Origin: Prevotella sp. UBA2456
GTDB lineage: Bacteria; Bacteroidota; Bacteroidia; Bacteroidales; Bacteroidaceae
Assembly (NCBI GenBank): GCA_002342415.1
Contig: DDPY01000016.1
Location: 11,470-75,469, forward strand
Reading direction: 5' to 3'
Length of the DNA: 64,000 nucleotides
Under the pieces are notes generated by a model. The model saw nothing but the letters and a program-made list of their open reading frames with translations, made no database searches and was not told the DNA's origin. The position numbers and the translations under genes were made by a program. Each line of letters starts with the position of its first letter. Position 1 is the first letter of the stretch. Below, one piece after another: positions 8,212-16,450 of this stretch.

Positions 8212-9261
8212 ATGGAAGATATATATATATTAGGTATAGAGAGTTCGTGCGACGACACGTCGGCAGCCGTGCTGAAAAATGAGCAGCTGCTCTCGAACGT
8301 GACAGCCTCGCAAGCCGTACACGAGTCGTATGGCGGTGTGGTGCCTGAGCTGGCATCGCGTGCCCACCAGCAGAACGTGGTGCCTGTGGTACACGAGGCC
8401 CTGAAGCGGGCAGGCATACAGAAAGAACAGCTGTCGGCAGTGGCTTTCACCCGTGGTCCTGGCCTGATGGGATCGCTGTTGGTAGGTGTCAACTTTGCCA
8501 AGGGCTTTGCCCGTTCGTTAGGCATCCCCTTGATAGACGTCAACCATCTGCAGGGACACGTGATGGCGCACTTCATCAGGGAGAGAGTAGAGAATGATGG
8601 TGGGCAGTCGGAAGCCAGTGACCACATTCCACCGTTGCCGTTTATCTGCCTGTTAGTGTCGGGCGGCAACTCGCAAATCGTGCTGGTGCGTGCCTACAAC
8701 GATATGGAAGTGTTGGGACAGACCATTGACGACGCTGCCGGTGAGGCCATCGACAAATGCTCGAAGGTGATGGGCTTGGGCTATCCTGGCGGACCCATTA
8801 TCGACCGTCTGGCACGGCAGGGTAACCCTAGTGCCTACCAGTTTGCCGAACCGCATATACCAGGACTGGACTACAGCTTCTCAGGGTTGAAGACATCATT
8901 TCTTTATAATCTGCGTAAATGGACAGAGGATGATCCAGACTTCGTGGAGCACCATAAGGAGGATATCGCAGCCTCGCTGGAGTGGACCATCGTGGACATC
9001 CTGATGAAGAAGCTGAAGCTGGCAGTGAAGCAGACGGGTATCAAGCATGTGGCAGTAGCGGGCGGTGTGAGTGCCAACAACGGATTGCGCAATGCCTTCC
9101 ATGACTACGCCAAGCGTTATGGCTGGACGGTGTATATACCCAAGTTCAGCTACACCACCGACAATGCAGCCATGATAGGCATCGTGGGCTATTACAAGTA
9201 CCTGGACAAGCAGTTCTGTGCTATCGATGCGCCAGCCTTTTCGAAAGTGACGTTTAAATAA
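8212..9261 (+). CDS. tsaD: tRNA N6-threonylcarbamoyladenosine transferase TsaD
   Basis: Catalytic subunit that transfers threonylcarbamoyl to A37 of ANN-decoding tRNAs, working with TsaB/TsaE. 349 residues, normal length. It begins YILGIESSCDDTSAAVL and carries the metal-binding NHLQGHVMAH and the ASKH-type motifs LLVSGGNSQIVLV, GEAIDKCSKVMGLGYPGGP and VAGGVSANNGLR. ATG 8212 is preferred over the TTG at 8206 since it gives the usual N-terminus. Confidence 0.96.
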   Translation: MEDIYILGIESSCDDTSAAVLKNEQLLSNVTASQAVHESYGGVVPELASRAHQQNVVPVVHEALKRAGIQKEQLSAVAFTRGPGLMGSLLVGVNFAKGFARSLGIPLIDVNHLQGHVMAHFIRERVENDGGQSEASDHIPPLPFICLLVSGGNSQIVLVRAYNDMEVLGQTIDDAAGEAIDKCSKVMGLGYPGGPIIDRLARQGNPSAYQFAEPHIPGLDYSFSGLKTSFLYNLRKWTEDDPDFVEHHKEDIAASLEWTIVDILMKKLKLAVKQTGIKHVAVAGGVSANNGLRNAFHDYAKRYGWTVYIPKFSYTTDNAAMIGIVGYYKYLDKQFCAIDAPAFSKVTFK

Positions 9262-9304
9262 GTTCGAAATATCGAGTTATCGTAATCACGAAATAATTAA
9301 CACT

Positions 9305-9817
9305 ATGGATTTTGAAAGCAAGATTATCAGCAGAGAGATCAGTCAGCTGTTGTGGGAAATGGACAAGACCCTTTCGACGGCAGAAAGTTGTACGGGAGGA
9401 CGCATCGCGGAGGCTATCATAGCCGTTCCTGGTGCATCGAAATACTATAAGGGAAGCATTATATCGTATGTCGATGAGGTGAAGATGTCACTCTTAGGCG
9501 TTGATGCCGATGTGCTGGCAGAGAAAACAGCCGTCAGCGAGGAGGTGGCCTGCCAGATGGTGGTGGGAGCCTGTAAGGCGCTGAAGACCGACTATGCCAT
9601 CTCTGCGACGGGTATTGCCGGTCCTGGTGGCGGTACGAAGGAGCATCCGGTGGGCACCATCTGGCTGGCTTGTGGCACTTGTGAGCGACAAGTGACCATG
9701 AAGGTCGAGGAAGATCATGGCAGAGACATCAATCTGGCTATCGCAACCAACCATGCTATGCAGTTGTTTCTCGATTTTCTGAAGACAGAACCCCAACCGG
9801 CCGAGTTGGAAGGTTAA
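9305..9817 (+). CDS. pncC: CinA C-terminal-type nicotinamide-nucleotide amidase
   Basis: A 170-residue stand-alone CinA_C domain that deamidates nicotinamide mononucleotide in NAD salvage. Recognisable motifs are TLSTAESCTGGRIAEAI near residue 25, SYVDEVKMSLLGV, VSEEVACQMVVGACKAL and ATGIAGPGGGTKEHPVGTIW. The N-terminal MoCF/CinA domain is absent, as usual for PncC. It lies 43 bp after tsaD and before rpmB. Confidence 0.92.
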   Translation: MDFESKIISREISQLLWEMDKTLSTAESCTGGRIAEAIIAVPGASKYYKGSIISYVDEVKMSLLGVDADVLAEKTAVSEEVACQMVVGACKALKTDYAISATGIAGPGGGTKEHPVGTIWLACGTCERQVTMKVEEDHGRDINLAIATNHAMQLFLDFLKTEPQPAELEG

Positions 9818-9876
9818 AAATTCTTAATAGTTGGGAATTTCTCATTTTTCATTTCTCATTTCTCATTAAAAATGTG

Positions 9877-9884
9877 TACCTTTG
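9877..9884 (+). promoter_or_regulatory. -7 box of rpmB operon promoter
   Basis: TACCTTTG, with a weak upstream TTTC at 9852-9855, begins the ribosomal-protein transcript about 50 nt before the rpmB ATG. Confidence 0.65.
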
Positions 9885-9936
9885 CACCCTGTTTGGAATA
9901 AGTTATAATTTAGGAACACAAAAAAAGTAGATAGAG

Positions 9937-10200
9937 ATGTCGAAAGTTTGTCAGATTACGGGAAAAAAGGCACAGATTGGTAACAATGTGTCTCACTCTA
10001 AGCACCGCACTAAGCGTAGCTTTGATGTTAACCTGTTCAGCAAGAAGTTCTACTATGTAGAGGAGGCTTGTTGGATTCAGTTGAAGATCAGCGCCGCTGG
10101 TCTGCGTATGATTAACAAGGTAGGTCTGGACGCTGCCCTGAAGCAGGCTGTTGCCAAGGGTTATGTCGACTGGAAGGATATTAAAGTAATAGGAGACTAA
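9937..10200 (+). CDS. rpmB: 50S ribosomal protein L28
   Basis: bL28, 87 residues. It starts [20 protein letters not shown] and contains the conserved [14 protein letters not shown] and [20 protein letters not shown] segments. The first gene of a short operon with rpmG, DUF4295 and probably ftsY. Confidence 0.97.
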   Translation: MSKVCQITGKKAQIGNNVSHSKHRTKRSFDVNLFSKKFYYVEEACWIQLKISAAGLRMINKVGLDAALKQAVAKGYVDWKDIKVIGD

Positions 10201-10205
10201 CAATT

Positions 10206-10397
10206 ATGGCAGGTAAGAAAGCAAAGGGTAACCGCGTTCAGGTAATCCTGGAGTGCACCGAGATGAAAGAGAGTGGTCTGCCTGGAACAAGCCGTTACAT
10301 CACGACGAAGAACCGCAAGAACACTCCTGAGAGAATGGAACTGAAGAAGTATAACCCCATCCTGAAGCGCATGACTGTGCACAAGGAGATTAAATAA
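10206..10397 (+). CDS. rpmG: 50S ribosomal protein L33
   Basis: bL33, 63 residues: [20 protein letters not shown], then [20 protein letters not shown] and [17 protein letters not shown]. Only one cysteine remains, so this is the zinc-free (C-minus) form. It follows rpmB by 5 nt. Confidence 0.96.
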   Translation: MAGKKAKGNRVQVILECTEMKESGLPGTSRYITTKNRKNTPERMELKKYNPILKRMTVHKEIK

Positions 10398-10410
10398 TCT
10401 GTATTAGAGC

Positions 10411-10569
10411 ATGGCAAAGAAAACCGTTGCAACCCTCCACGAAGGCTCAAAGGATGGTCGCGCCTATACAAAGGTTATCAAGATGGTGAAGAGCCCCAAG
10501 ACGGGTGCTTACGTCTTTGATGAGCAGATGGTTCCTAACGAGGCCGTTAAGGACTTCTTCAAGAACTAA
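10411..10569 (+). CDS. DUF4295 small protein
   Basis: A 52-residue basic protein beginning MAKKTVATLHEGSKDGRAYT and ending FDEQMVPNEAVKDFFKN. Bacteroidetes carry this small conserved protein right after rpmB-rpmG. The fixed position, size and charge suggest a ribosome-associated role, but no function is established to my knowledge. It lies 13 nt after rpmG and 20 nt before a strong terminator. Confidence 0.9.
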   Translation: MAKKTVATLHEGSKDGRAYTKVIKMVKSPKTGAYVFDEQMVPNEAVKDFFKN

Positions 10570-10589
10570 TATTCAAAAAAACTAAATAG

Positions 10590-10626
10590 AAAAAGCTGAA
10601 ATCCGATGTGGTTTCAGCTTTTTTTT
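10590..10626 (+). terminator. Rho-independent terminator after the rpmB operon
   Basis: The arms AAAAAGCTGAAA (10590-10601) and TTTCAGCTTTTT (10612-10623) are perfectly complementary with a 10-nt loop and a T-run to 10626. The ftsY -7 box begins 2 nt later. Confidence 0.85.
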
Positions 10627-10627
10627 G

Positions 10628-10635
10628 TACTTTTG
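10628..10635 (+). promoter_or_regulatory. -7 box of ftsY promoter
   Basis: TACTTTTG lies 18 nt before the ftsY ATG at 10654. Any -33 region would overlap the preceding terminator stem. No clear TTTG is visible. Confidence 0.55.
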
Positions 10636-10653
10636 CAAGGTAAAAGTGAAATT

Positions 10654-11604
10654 ATGGGAATATTTGGATTTTTCAACAGAGAGAAGAAACAAACGCTGGA
10701 CAAGGGTTTGGAGAAGACCAAGAGCAGTGTTTTTGACAAGTTGGCGCGTGCTGTAGCAGGCAAGTCAAAGGTTGACGACGATGTGCTCGACAATCTGGAA
10801 GAGGTGTTGATTACCTCGGATGTGGGTGTCGAAACCACCTTGAAGGTGATTGAGCGCATAGAGGCTCGTGTAGCTCGCGATAAATATGTCTCCACCAGCG
10901 AGCTGAATGCCATTCTGCGTGACGAGATTGCCTCGCTGTTGGCTGAAAACAACTCTGACGACAATGACAACTGGGATCTCCCCAGTGATCACAAGCCCTA
11001 TGTGATTCTCGTCGTGGGAGTCAATGGCGTAGGGAAGACCACTACTATCGGGAAGTTGGCATGGCAGTTCAAGCAGGCAGGCAAGAAGGTCTATCTGGGC
11101 GCTGCCGACACCTTCCGTGCTGCTGCCGTTGAGCAGCTCTGTATCTGGGGCGAGCGCGTGGGTGTTCCTGTTATCAAGCAGCAGATGGGTTCCGATCCGG
11201 CTTCTGTGGCTTTCGATACCTTGCAGAGCGCGAAGGCTAACGGTGCCGACGTGGTGCTGATTGATACGGCAGGCCGACTGCACAACAAGGTTGGCCTGAT
11301 GAACGAGCTGAAGAAGATAAAGGATGTGATGAAGAAGGTGATGCCGGAGGCTCCCGATGAGGTGATGCTGGTGCTGGATGGCTCTACCGGACAGAACGCC
11401 TTTGAGCAGGCCAAGCAATTCTCGGCTGTTACGCAGATCACTTCGCTGGCCATCACCAAACTCGACGGCACAGCAAAAGGTGGTGTCGTCATTGGTATCA
11501 GCGACCAACTGAAGGTGCCTGTGAAATATATCGGTCTTGGCGAAGGAATGAAAGACCTGCAGCTATTCGACCGCAAGGAATTTGTCGACTCGCTGTTTAA
11601 ATAG
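10654..11604 (+). CDS. ftsY: Signal recognition particle receptor FtsY
   Basis: SRP receptor GTPase that docks ribosome-SRP complexes at the inner membrane. 316 residues: a short amphipathic N-terminus (MGIFGFFNREKK) without a long acidic A domain, N domain helices, then the G domain with GVNGVGKTTTIGKLA (Walker A), AADTFRAAAVEQL, DTAGRLHNK and ITKLDGTAKGG. ATG 10654 is chosen since the longer frame from 10606 would run through the terminator and promoter. Confidence 0.96.
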   Translation: MGIFGFFNREKKQTLDKGLEKTKSSVFDKLARAVAGKSKVDDDVLDNLEEVLITSDVGVETTLKVIERIEARVARDKYVSTSELNAILRDEIASLLAENNSDDNDNWDLPSDHKPYVILVVGVNGVGKTTTIGKLAWQFKQAGKKVYLGAADTFRAAAVEQLCIWGERVGVPVIKQQMGSDPASVAFDTLQSAKANGADVVLIDTAGRLHNKVGLMNELKKIKDVMKKVMPEAPDEVMLVLDGSTGQNAFEQAKQFSAVTQITSLAITKLDGTAKGGVVIGISDQLKVPVKYIGLGEGMKDLQLFDRKEFVDSLFK

Positions 11605-11634
11605 TCGTGGGGTAGGATAAAAACAGAAAAGGTA

Positions 11635-12930
11635 TTGAAGACAATAGACTTTATATCACTCGGATGCTCTAAGAATCTCGTTGACAGTGAGACTCTGATG
11701 GGACTGATGGAGGCCAATGGCTTTCGTTGTACACACGATAGCGACGACCCTCAGGGCGAAATTGTGGTAGTGAACACTTGCGGATTCATCAACGATGCCA
11801 AGGAGGAGAGCATCAACACCATCTTGGAGTTTGCCCAGGCAAAGACTGAAGGACGCATCGAACGTCTCTACGTCATGGGCTGTCTGTCGGAACGCTACCT
11901 GGCCGACTTGGAAAAGGAGATTCCAGAGGTAGACGGATGGTATGGGAAATTCAACTACAAGCAGCTGTTGAACGACCTGAAAACCTCGGAGCATACAGTA
12001 GGCAGTATCACCCGTAAGCTTACCACTCCCAGCCACTATGCCTATCTGAAGATATCGGAAGGCTGCGACCGCCACTGTGCCTATTGTGCCATTCCGCTGA
12101 TAACCGGTCGGCACCAGAGCCGTCCGATGCAGGAGATACTCGACGAGGTGCGCTGGTTGGTGGGACAGGGCGTGAAGGAATTTCAGGTGATAGCCCAAGA
12201 ACTGACATATTACGGCGTCGATATGGATGGGAAACAGCATATTGCCGAACTCATAGAGCAGATGGCCGATATCGAGGGTGTCGAGTGGATTCGGTTGCAC
12301 TATGCCTATCCTACTCATTTCCCATGGGACCTGCTTAGGGTGATGAGAGAAAGGAAGAATGTATGCAACTATCTCGACATAGCCTTGCAGCATATCAGCG
12401 ACCACATGCTGAGCCGTATGCAGCGCCATGTGACCAGCGAAGAAACCTACGAACTGATACGCCGTATACGCAGGGAGGTTCCTGGCATCCATCTGCGCAC
12501 CACCCTGATGGTAGGGTTCCCAGGAGAGACAGAAGAGGACTTCAAGGAGCTAATCGCCTTTACCAAATGGGCTCGTTTTGAGCGAATGGGAGCCTTCGCC
12601 TATAGTGAAGAAGACGGCACCTATTCAGCCAAGCACTATGTGGACGATGTTCCAGAAGAGGTGAAGCAGGCCCGACTGGACAAGCTGATGCGTATCCAAC
12701 AGAACATCTCAGCAGAGATAGAAGCTGAAAAAATAGGGCAGACGCTGCGTGTCATCATTGACTGTGAGGAGGGCGACTGGTATGTGGCCCGTACGGAGTT
12801 CTGCTCGCCAGAGGTAGACCCGGAGGTGCTTATTCCGATAGAGGAACAGCTGACCATCGGAGCTTTCTATGATGTTCGCATTACAGATGCAGAGGAGTTT
12901 GATTTATACGCTACAACGAGATATGAATAA
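11635..12930 (+). CDS. rimO: Ribosomal protein S12 methylthiotransferase RimO
   Basis: Radical-SAM enzyme that methylthiolates Asp of ribosomal protein uS12. 431 residues. The N-terminal MTTase domain has its three Cys (ISLGCSKNLVDSE, VNTCGFI, MGCLSERY), the radical-SAM cluster motif CDRHCAYCAIP lies near residue 145, and a TRAM domain forms the end. Start: there is no ATG near the conserved beginning KTIDFISLGCSK, so a TTG at 11635 is inferred. The stop overlaps the ATG of the HU gene in ATGAATAA, indicating coupling. Confidence 0.94.
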   Translation: MKTIDFISLGCSKNLVDSETLMGLMEANGFRCTHDSDDPQGEIVVVNTCGFINDAKEESINTILEFAQAKTEGRIERLYVMGCLSERYLADLEKEIPEVDGWYGKFNYKQLLNDLKTSEHTVGSITRKLTTPSHYAYLKISEGCDRHCAYCAIPLITGRHQSRPMQEILDEVRWLVGQGVKEFQVIAQELTYYGVDMDGKQHIAELIEQMADIEGVEWIRLHYAYPTHFPWDLLRVMRERKNVCNYLDIALQHISDHMLSRMQRHVTSEETYELIRRIRREVPGIHLRTTLMVGFPGETEEDFKELIAFTKWARFERMGAFAYSEEDGTYSAKHYVDDVPEEVKQARLDKLMRIQQNISAEIEAEKIGQTLRVIIDCEEGDWYVARTEFCSPEVDPEVLIPIEEQLTIGAFYDVRITDAEEFDLYATTRYE

Positions 12931-13204
12931 CAAGGAATTTATAATCGCACTGGCAGAGCGTACAGGCTACAGTCTGAAAGATACGCAAAAACTGGTAGAC
13001 AACATCATCAATGCGATGGGTGATGCCTTCCAGGAGGACAATGCTGTACTGGTGCCCAATTTTGGTACTTTCGAAGCCAAAAAGAAGATGGAGCGCATCA
13101 TCGTCAATCCTGCTACAGGACAGCGTATGCTTGTTCCTCCCAAGTTGGTGTTGAGCTTCAAGCCCAATCAGGCGTGGAAAGACAAATTGAAAGGAGGGCA
13201 ATAG
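12923..13204 (+). CDS. HU/IHF family DNA-binding protein
   Basis: A 93-residue HU-fold protein: MNNKEFIIALAERTGYSLKD, dimer helices, then the beta-arm region (NFGTFEAKKKMERIIVNPAT, GQRMLVPPKLVLSFKPNQAW). The tip has P-x-T-G in place of the usual NPxTG with GxxM. The ATG at 12923 overlaps the rimO stop by 8 nt; the longer frame from 12869 lies wholly inside rimO and is rejected. Followed after 3 nt by a second, membrane-linked HU gene. Confidence 0.9.
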   Translation: MNNKEFIIALAERTGYSLKDTQKLVDNIINAMGDAFQEDNAVLVPNFGTFEAKKKMERIIVNPATGQRMLVPPKLVLSFKPNQAWKDKLKGGQ

Positions 13205-13207
13205 GTG

Positions 13208-14404
13208 ATGGAAAAGTTGACGATTCAAGAGATAGCAGCTGTTCTCACAGAGAAGAATGGCTTCTCAAAGCGTGATGCCAATAACTTTGTTTCCGCCTTG
13301 TTCGCTTTGATTCAAGAGGGGCTTGAGACCGACCAGCAGGTAAAGGTGAAAGGCCTTGGTACCTTTAAGCTCATCGACGTAGAGGCCAGAGAGAGTATCA
13401 GTGTGCGAACAGGTGAGCGTGTCACCATCAGTGGTCATGCCAAAGTGTCGTTCACTCCCGACGCGATGATGAAAGAATTGGTCAATAAACCTTTCTCACA
13501 GTTTGAGACAGTGGTACTCAACGACGGGGTAGAGTTTGACGATATAAAGGATGAGGAGGAGGAAGACAACCTGCCCAATCGTCAGGACGACGATATGCCT
13601 AACGAAGAACCAGTAGTAGCAGAGAACGTTACCTACGAAACGCATACAGGGCCTTTTGTGCAGTATGTATCAGAGGATCCCAAGACAGTCGAGAAAGAGT
13701 CCACGATGCCTCCAGTACAGCCTATGACTGAGGTCGCCGAGGAAGAGTCTCAGCCAGAAACAATAGAAGAAAGCCCCATCCCTCAGTATCCACCGATGGA
13801 ACAAGTTGTAGACAAGGAAGACGTTCAAGCCGATGAAGAGTCTTCCGTTGACGAAGAAGGCGAGTCAAGACCCTGGGGACGATGGATTCTTTGCACTCTT
13901 GGAGTGTTGGCACTGATGGCAATATCTGCTGGGGGCGGCTATTATTACGGTCAGCAGCATGCTCCGATGTTGGCAGTGATGCCCGATACGGTAGTCGTCC
14001 ACGATACGATTGCTGTAGCACCATTGGATACGGTCAATACTGTAGCTGAGAGTGAGCAGCCAGATGTGGAACCTGCCAAGTTGAAACCAGAAGAAAAGGC
14101 TGTTGCGGTTGCTCCCATCGTTGCTGTGAGCAAGGAGAAAACAGAGACAGAAACGTCATCCGTCGACCCATATGCTGCCAAAGACGAGCGAGTGCGCTTA
14201 GGTGCATACCGCATCGTAGGACTCAACTACGAAGTGAAGGTGCAAGCAGGACAGACTTTCTATAGCATTTGTCGCGCCCATTTGGGACCCGACATGGAGT
14301 GTTATATAGAGGTGTTCAACGACTTGCCCAGGAATCCTAAGCTCAAGGAAGGTCAGACTTTAAAGATTCCGAAGCTTCAACTCAAAAAGCGGAAAAAACA
14401 ATAA
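13208..14404 (+). CDS. HU domain - transmembrane - LysM fusion protein
   Basis: A 398-residue three-part protein. Residues 1-92 are an HU-like DNA-binding domain (LTIQEIAAVLTEKNGFSKRD, VKVKGLGTFKLI). Residues about 100-215 are an acidic, Pro/Glu-rich linker. A single transmembrane helix follows at about 223-246 (WILCTLGVLALMAISAGGGY). After a second disordered segment comes a LysM-like domain at 340-392 (YEVKVQAGQTFYSICRAHLG, LKEGQTLKIPKL). This topology would place HU in the cytoplasm and LysM in the periplasm, tying nucleoid to peptidoglycan; that role is inference. Directly downstream of a soluble HU gene and rimO. ATG 13208 is used; GTG 13205 is also possible. Confidence 0.85.
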   Translation: MEKLTIQEIAAVLTEKNGFSKRDANNFVSALFALIQEGLETDQQVKVKGLGTFKLIDVEARESISVRTGERVTISGHAKVSFTPDAMMKELVNKPFSQFETVVLNDGVEFDDIKDEEEEDNLPNRQDDDMPNEEPVVAENVTYETHTGPFVQYVSEDPKTVEKESTMPPVQPMTEVAEEESQPETIEESPIPQYPPMEQVVDKEDVQADEESSVDEEGESRPWGRWILCTLGVLALMAISAGGGYYYGQQHAPMLAVMPDTVVVHDTIAVAPLDTVNTVAESEQPDVEPAKLKPEEKAVAVAPIVAVSKEKTETETSSVDPYAAKDERVRLGAYRIVGLNYEVKVQAGQTFYSICRAHLGPDMECYIEVFNDLPRNPKLKEGQTLKIPKLQLKKRKKQ

Positions 14405-14419
14405 AAAAAGTGATACCAT

Positions 14420-14457
14420 AAAAGTTTCCTAAAATATAAGTTTTGGGAAACTTTTTT
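14420..14457 (+). terminator. Terminator after the HU-LysM gene
   Basis: AAAAGTTTCC (14420-14429) pairs with GGAAACTTTT (14446-14455), followed by T residues to 14457. The loop is 16 nt. Confidence 0.75.
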
Positions 14458-14503
14458 AATATTATTTAGTTATGAAAATGCACGATATAAGCAAGGAATT
14501 GAC

Positions 14504-14511
14504 TACTTTTG
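14504..14511 (+). promoter_or_regulatory. -7 box of the moxR/bat operon promoter
   Basis: TACTTTTG, 40 nt before the moxR ATG at 14552. No clear -33 TTTG at the expected distance. Confidence 0.6.
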
Positions 14512-14551
14512 CACCTTGAATATAGAAAATAATAAAAATAACGATAAAATT

Positions 14552-15547
14552 ATGGCAGAAGCTATTGACATTCGCGAATTAAATATTCGGATAGAACAAC
14601 AAAGTGGATTCGTGACCAATCTCGTGACAGGCATGGATCAGGTGATAGTAGGACAGAAGCATTTGGTAGACTCGTTACTGATTGGTCTGCTGAGTGATGG
14701 AAATATCTTGTTAGAGGGTGTGCCGGGTCTGGCTAAGACGCTAGCTATCAAGACGCTGGCCCAGCTGATTGATGCCACTTACAGCCGTATACAGTTTACG
14801 CCCGACCTGCTGCCTGCAGACGTGACAGGTACAATGATATATTCGCAGAAAGAGGAAAAATTCCAAGTGAAGCGCGGTCCGGTGTTTGCCAACTTCGTAC
14901 TGGCAGATGAAATCAACCGTGCCCCAGCCAAAGTGCAGAGTGCCTTGCTGGAGGCAATGCAGGAGAAACAGGTGACTATTGGCAGCGATACCTTCGACTT
15001 GCCTAATCCCTTCCTTGTGATGGCTACACAGAACCCTATTGAGCAGGAGGGTACTTATCCGTTGCCCGAGGCTCAGATGGACCGTTTTATGCTGAAGGTG
15101 GTGATTGGATATCCTACCATTGACGAAGAGAAGAAGATTATCCGTGAGAACATCGGTGGCGGTCTGCCCAAAGTGACACCCGTGACAACTGCCGACGAGA
15201 TTGTCAAGGCTCGTTCAGTAGTTCGCGAGGTGTATCTGGACGAGAAGATAGAGCAGTATATTGCAGATATTGTATTTGCTACCCGCTATCCTGACCGCTA
15301 TGGACTGAAAGACATGAAGGACATGATATCCTTTGGTGGTTCGCCGCGTGCCTCTATCAATCTGGCCAAGGCAGCCCGCGCCTATGCTTTCATCAAGCGT
15401 CGTGGCTATGTGGTGCCTGAGGATGTGCGTGCTGTGGCTCATGATGTGTTGCGCCATCGTATAGGTCTGACTTATGAGGCAGAAGCGTCCAACGTGACCA
15501 GTGAGGAAATCGTCTCCAAAATTATCAACAAGGTGGAGGTTCCCTGA
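14552..15547 (+). CDS. MoxR-family AAA+ ATPase
   Basis: A 331-residue MoxR ATPase, first gene of the Bacteroides aerotolerance (bat) operon; MoxR proteins act as chaperones for neighbouring VWA proteins. Walker A is GVPGLAKT, Walker B LADEINRAPAKVQSALLEAM, sensor 1 ATQNPIEQEGTYPLPEAQMD, sensor 2 GGSPRASINLAKAARAYA. ATG 14552 (MAEAIDIREL) is preferred over the TTG at 14516, which lies almost at the inferred transcription start. Confidence 0.94.
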   Translation: MAEAIDIRELNIRIEQQSGFVTNLVTGMDQVIVGQKHLVDSLLIGLLSDGNILLEGVPGLAKTLAIKTLAQLIDATYSRIQFTPDLLPADVTGTMIYSQKEEKFQVKRGPVFANFVLADEINRAPAKVQSALLEAMQEKQVTIGSDTFDLPNPFLVMATQNPIEQEGTYPLPEAQMDRFMLKVVIGYPTIDEEKKIIRENIGGGLPKVTPVTTADEIVKARSVVREVYLDEKIEQYIADIVFATRYPDRYGLKDMKDMISFGGSPRASINLAKAARAYAFIKRRGYVVPEDVRAVAHDVLRHRIGLTYEAEASNVTSEEIVSKIINKVEVP

Positions 15548-15580
15548 TAGTTTTCATGCATAATGCATAATGCGTAATTG

Positions 15581-16450
15581 ATGGAAACATCTGAAATCAT
15601 AAAGAAAGTTCGGAAGATAGAGATCAAGGCCCGTGGTCTGAGCTCGAATGTCTTCGCAGGGCAATATCATTCTGCTTTTAAGGGTAGGGGAATGGCCTTC
15701 AGCGAGGTGCGTGAGTATCAGTATGGTGATGATGTGCGCGACATTGACTGGAATGTGACAGCACGCTTCCATCGCCCTTATGTCAAGGTGTTTGAAGAAG
15801 AGCGCGAACTGACAGTAATGCTCTTGATAGATGTCAGCGGTTCGTTGGACTTCGGCACTCAGCGTCAGATGAAGCGTGACATGGTGACGGAAATTGCAGC
15901 CACGATTGCCTTTTCGGCTATCCAGAACAACGATAAGATTGGTGTGGTGTTCTTCTCAGACCGCATTGAGAAGTATATACCACCCAAGAAAGGACGTAAG
16001 CATATCCTCTATATTATCCGCGAGTTGCTCGACTTTCAGCCTGTGTCGAAACGTACGAATGTGAAGCAGGCTCTGGAGTTTCTGACCAGTGTGTCGAAAC
16101 GTCGCTGTACGGCTTTTGTGCTGAGCGATTTCTACGACCGCCAGGACTTCTTGCAACCTCTGCAGATAGCCAACCGGAAACATGATGTAGTGGCATTGCA
16201 GGTGTATGATATCCGTGCCCGCGTACTGCCTGATGTCGGACTAATGCGTGTTGTCGATGCTGAGACTGGCTACGAACAATATATCGATACATCGAGCAAA
16301 CGACTCCGTCAGGCTCACGAGAAGTATTGGAATAACACTCAAAAACACTTGCGCGAGACGATGAACAAGAGTAATGTCGACTTGGTGAGTATTGCAACCA
16401 ATGAGGACTATGTAAAGGCATTGCTGATGCTGTTTAAACAACGAAGCTGA
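15581..16450 (+). CDS. DUF58 domain protein of the bat operon
   Basis: 289 residues. DUF58/VWA-like fold with AFSEVREYQYGDDVRDIDWN and the MIDAS-like LLIDVSGSLDFG; typical partner of MoxR. A cytoplasmic protein without membrane segments. It follows moxR by 33 nt (spacer contains the direct repeat GCATAAT) and overlaps the next gene by one base. Confidence 0.92.
   Translation: METSEIIKKVRKIEIKARGLSSNVFAGQYHSAFKGRGMAFSEVREYQYGDDVRDIDWNVTARFHRPYVKVFEEERELTVMLLIDVSGSLDFGTQRQMKRDMVTEIAATIAFSAIQNNDKIGVVFFSDRIEKYIPPKKGRKHILYIIRELLDFQPVSKRTNVKQALEFLTSVSKRRCTAFVLSDFYDRQDFLQPLQIANRKHDVVALQVYDIRARVLPDVGLMRVVDAETGYEQYIDTSSKRLRQAHEKYWNNTQKHLRETMNKSNVDLVSIATNEDYVKALLMLFKQRS

Noticed and set aside
12869..12922. 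N-terminal extension of the HU gene
   Set aside because: It lies inside rimO in another frame; ATG 12923 gives the normal HU start.
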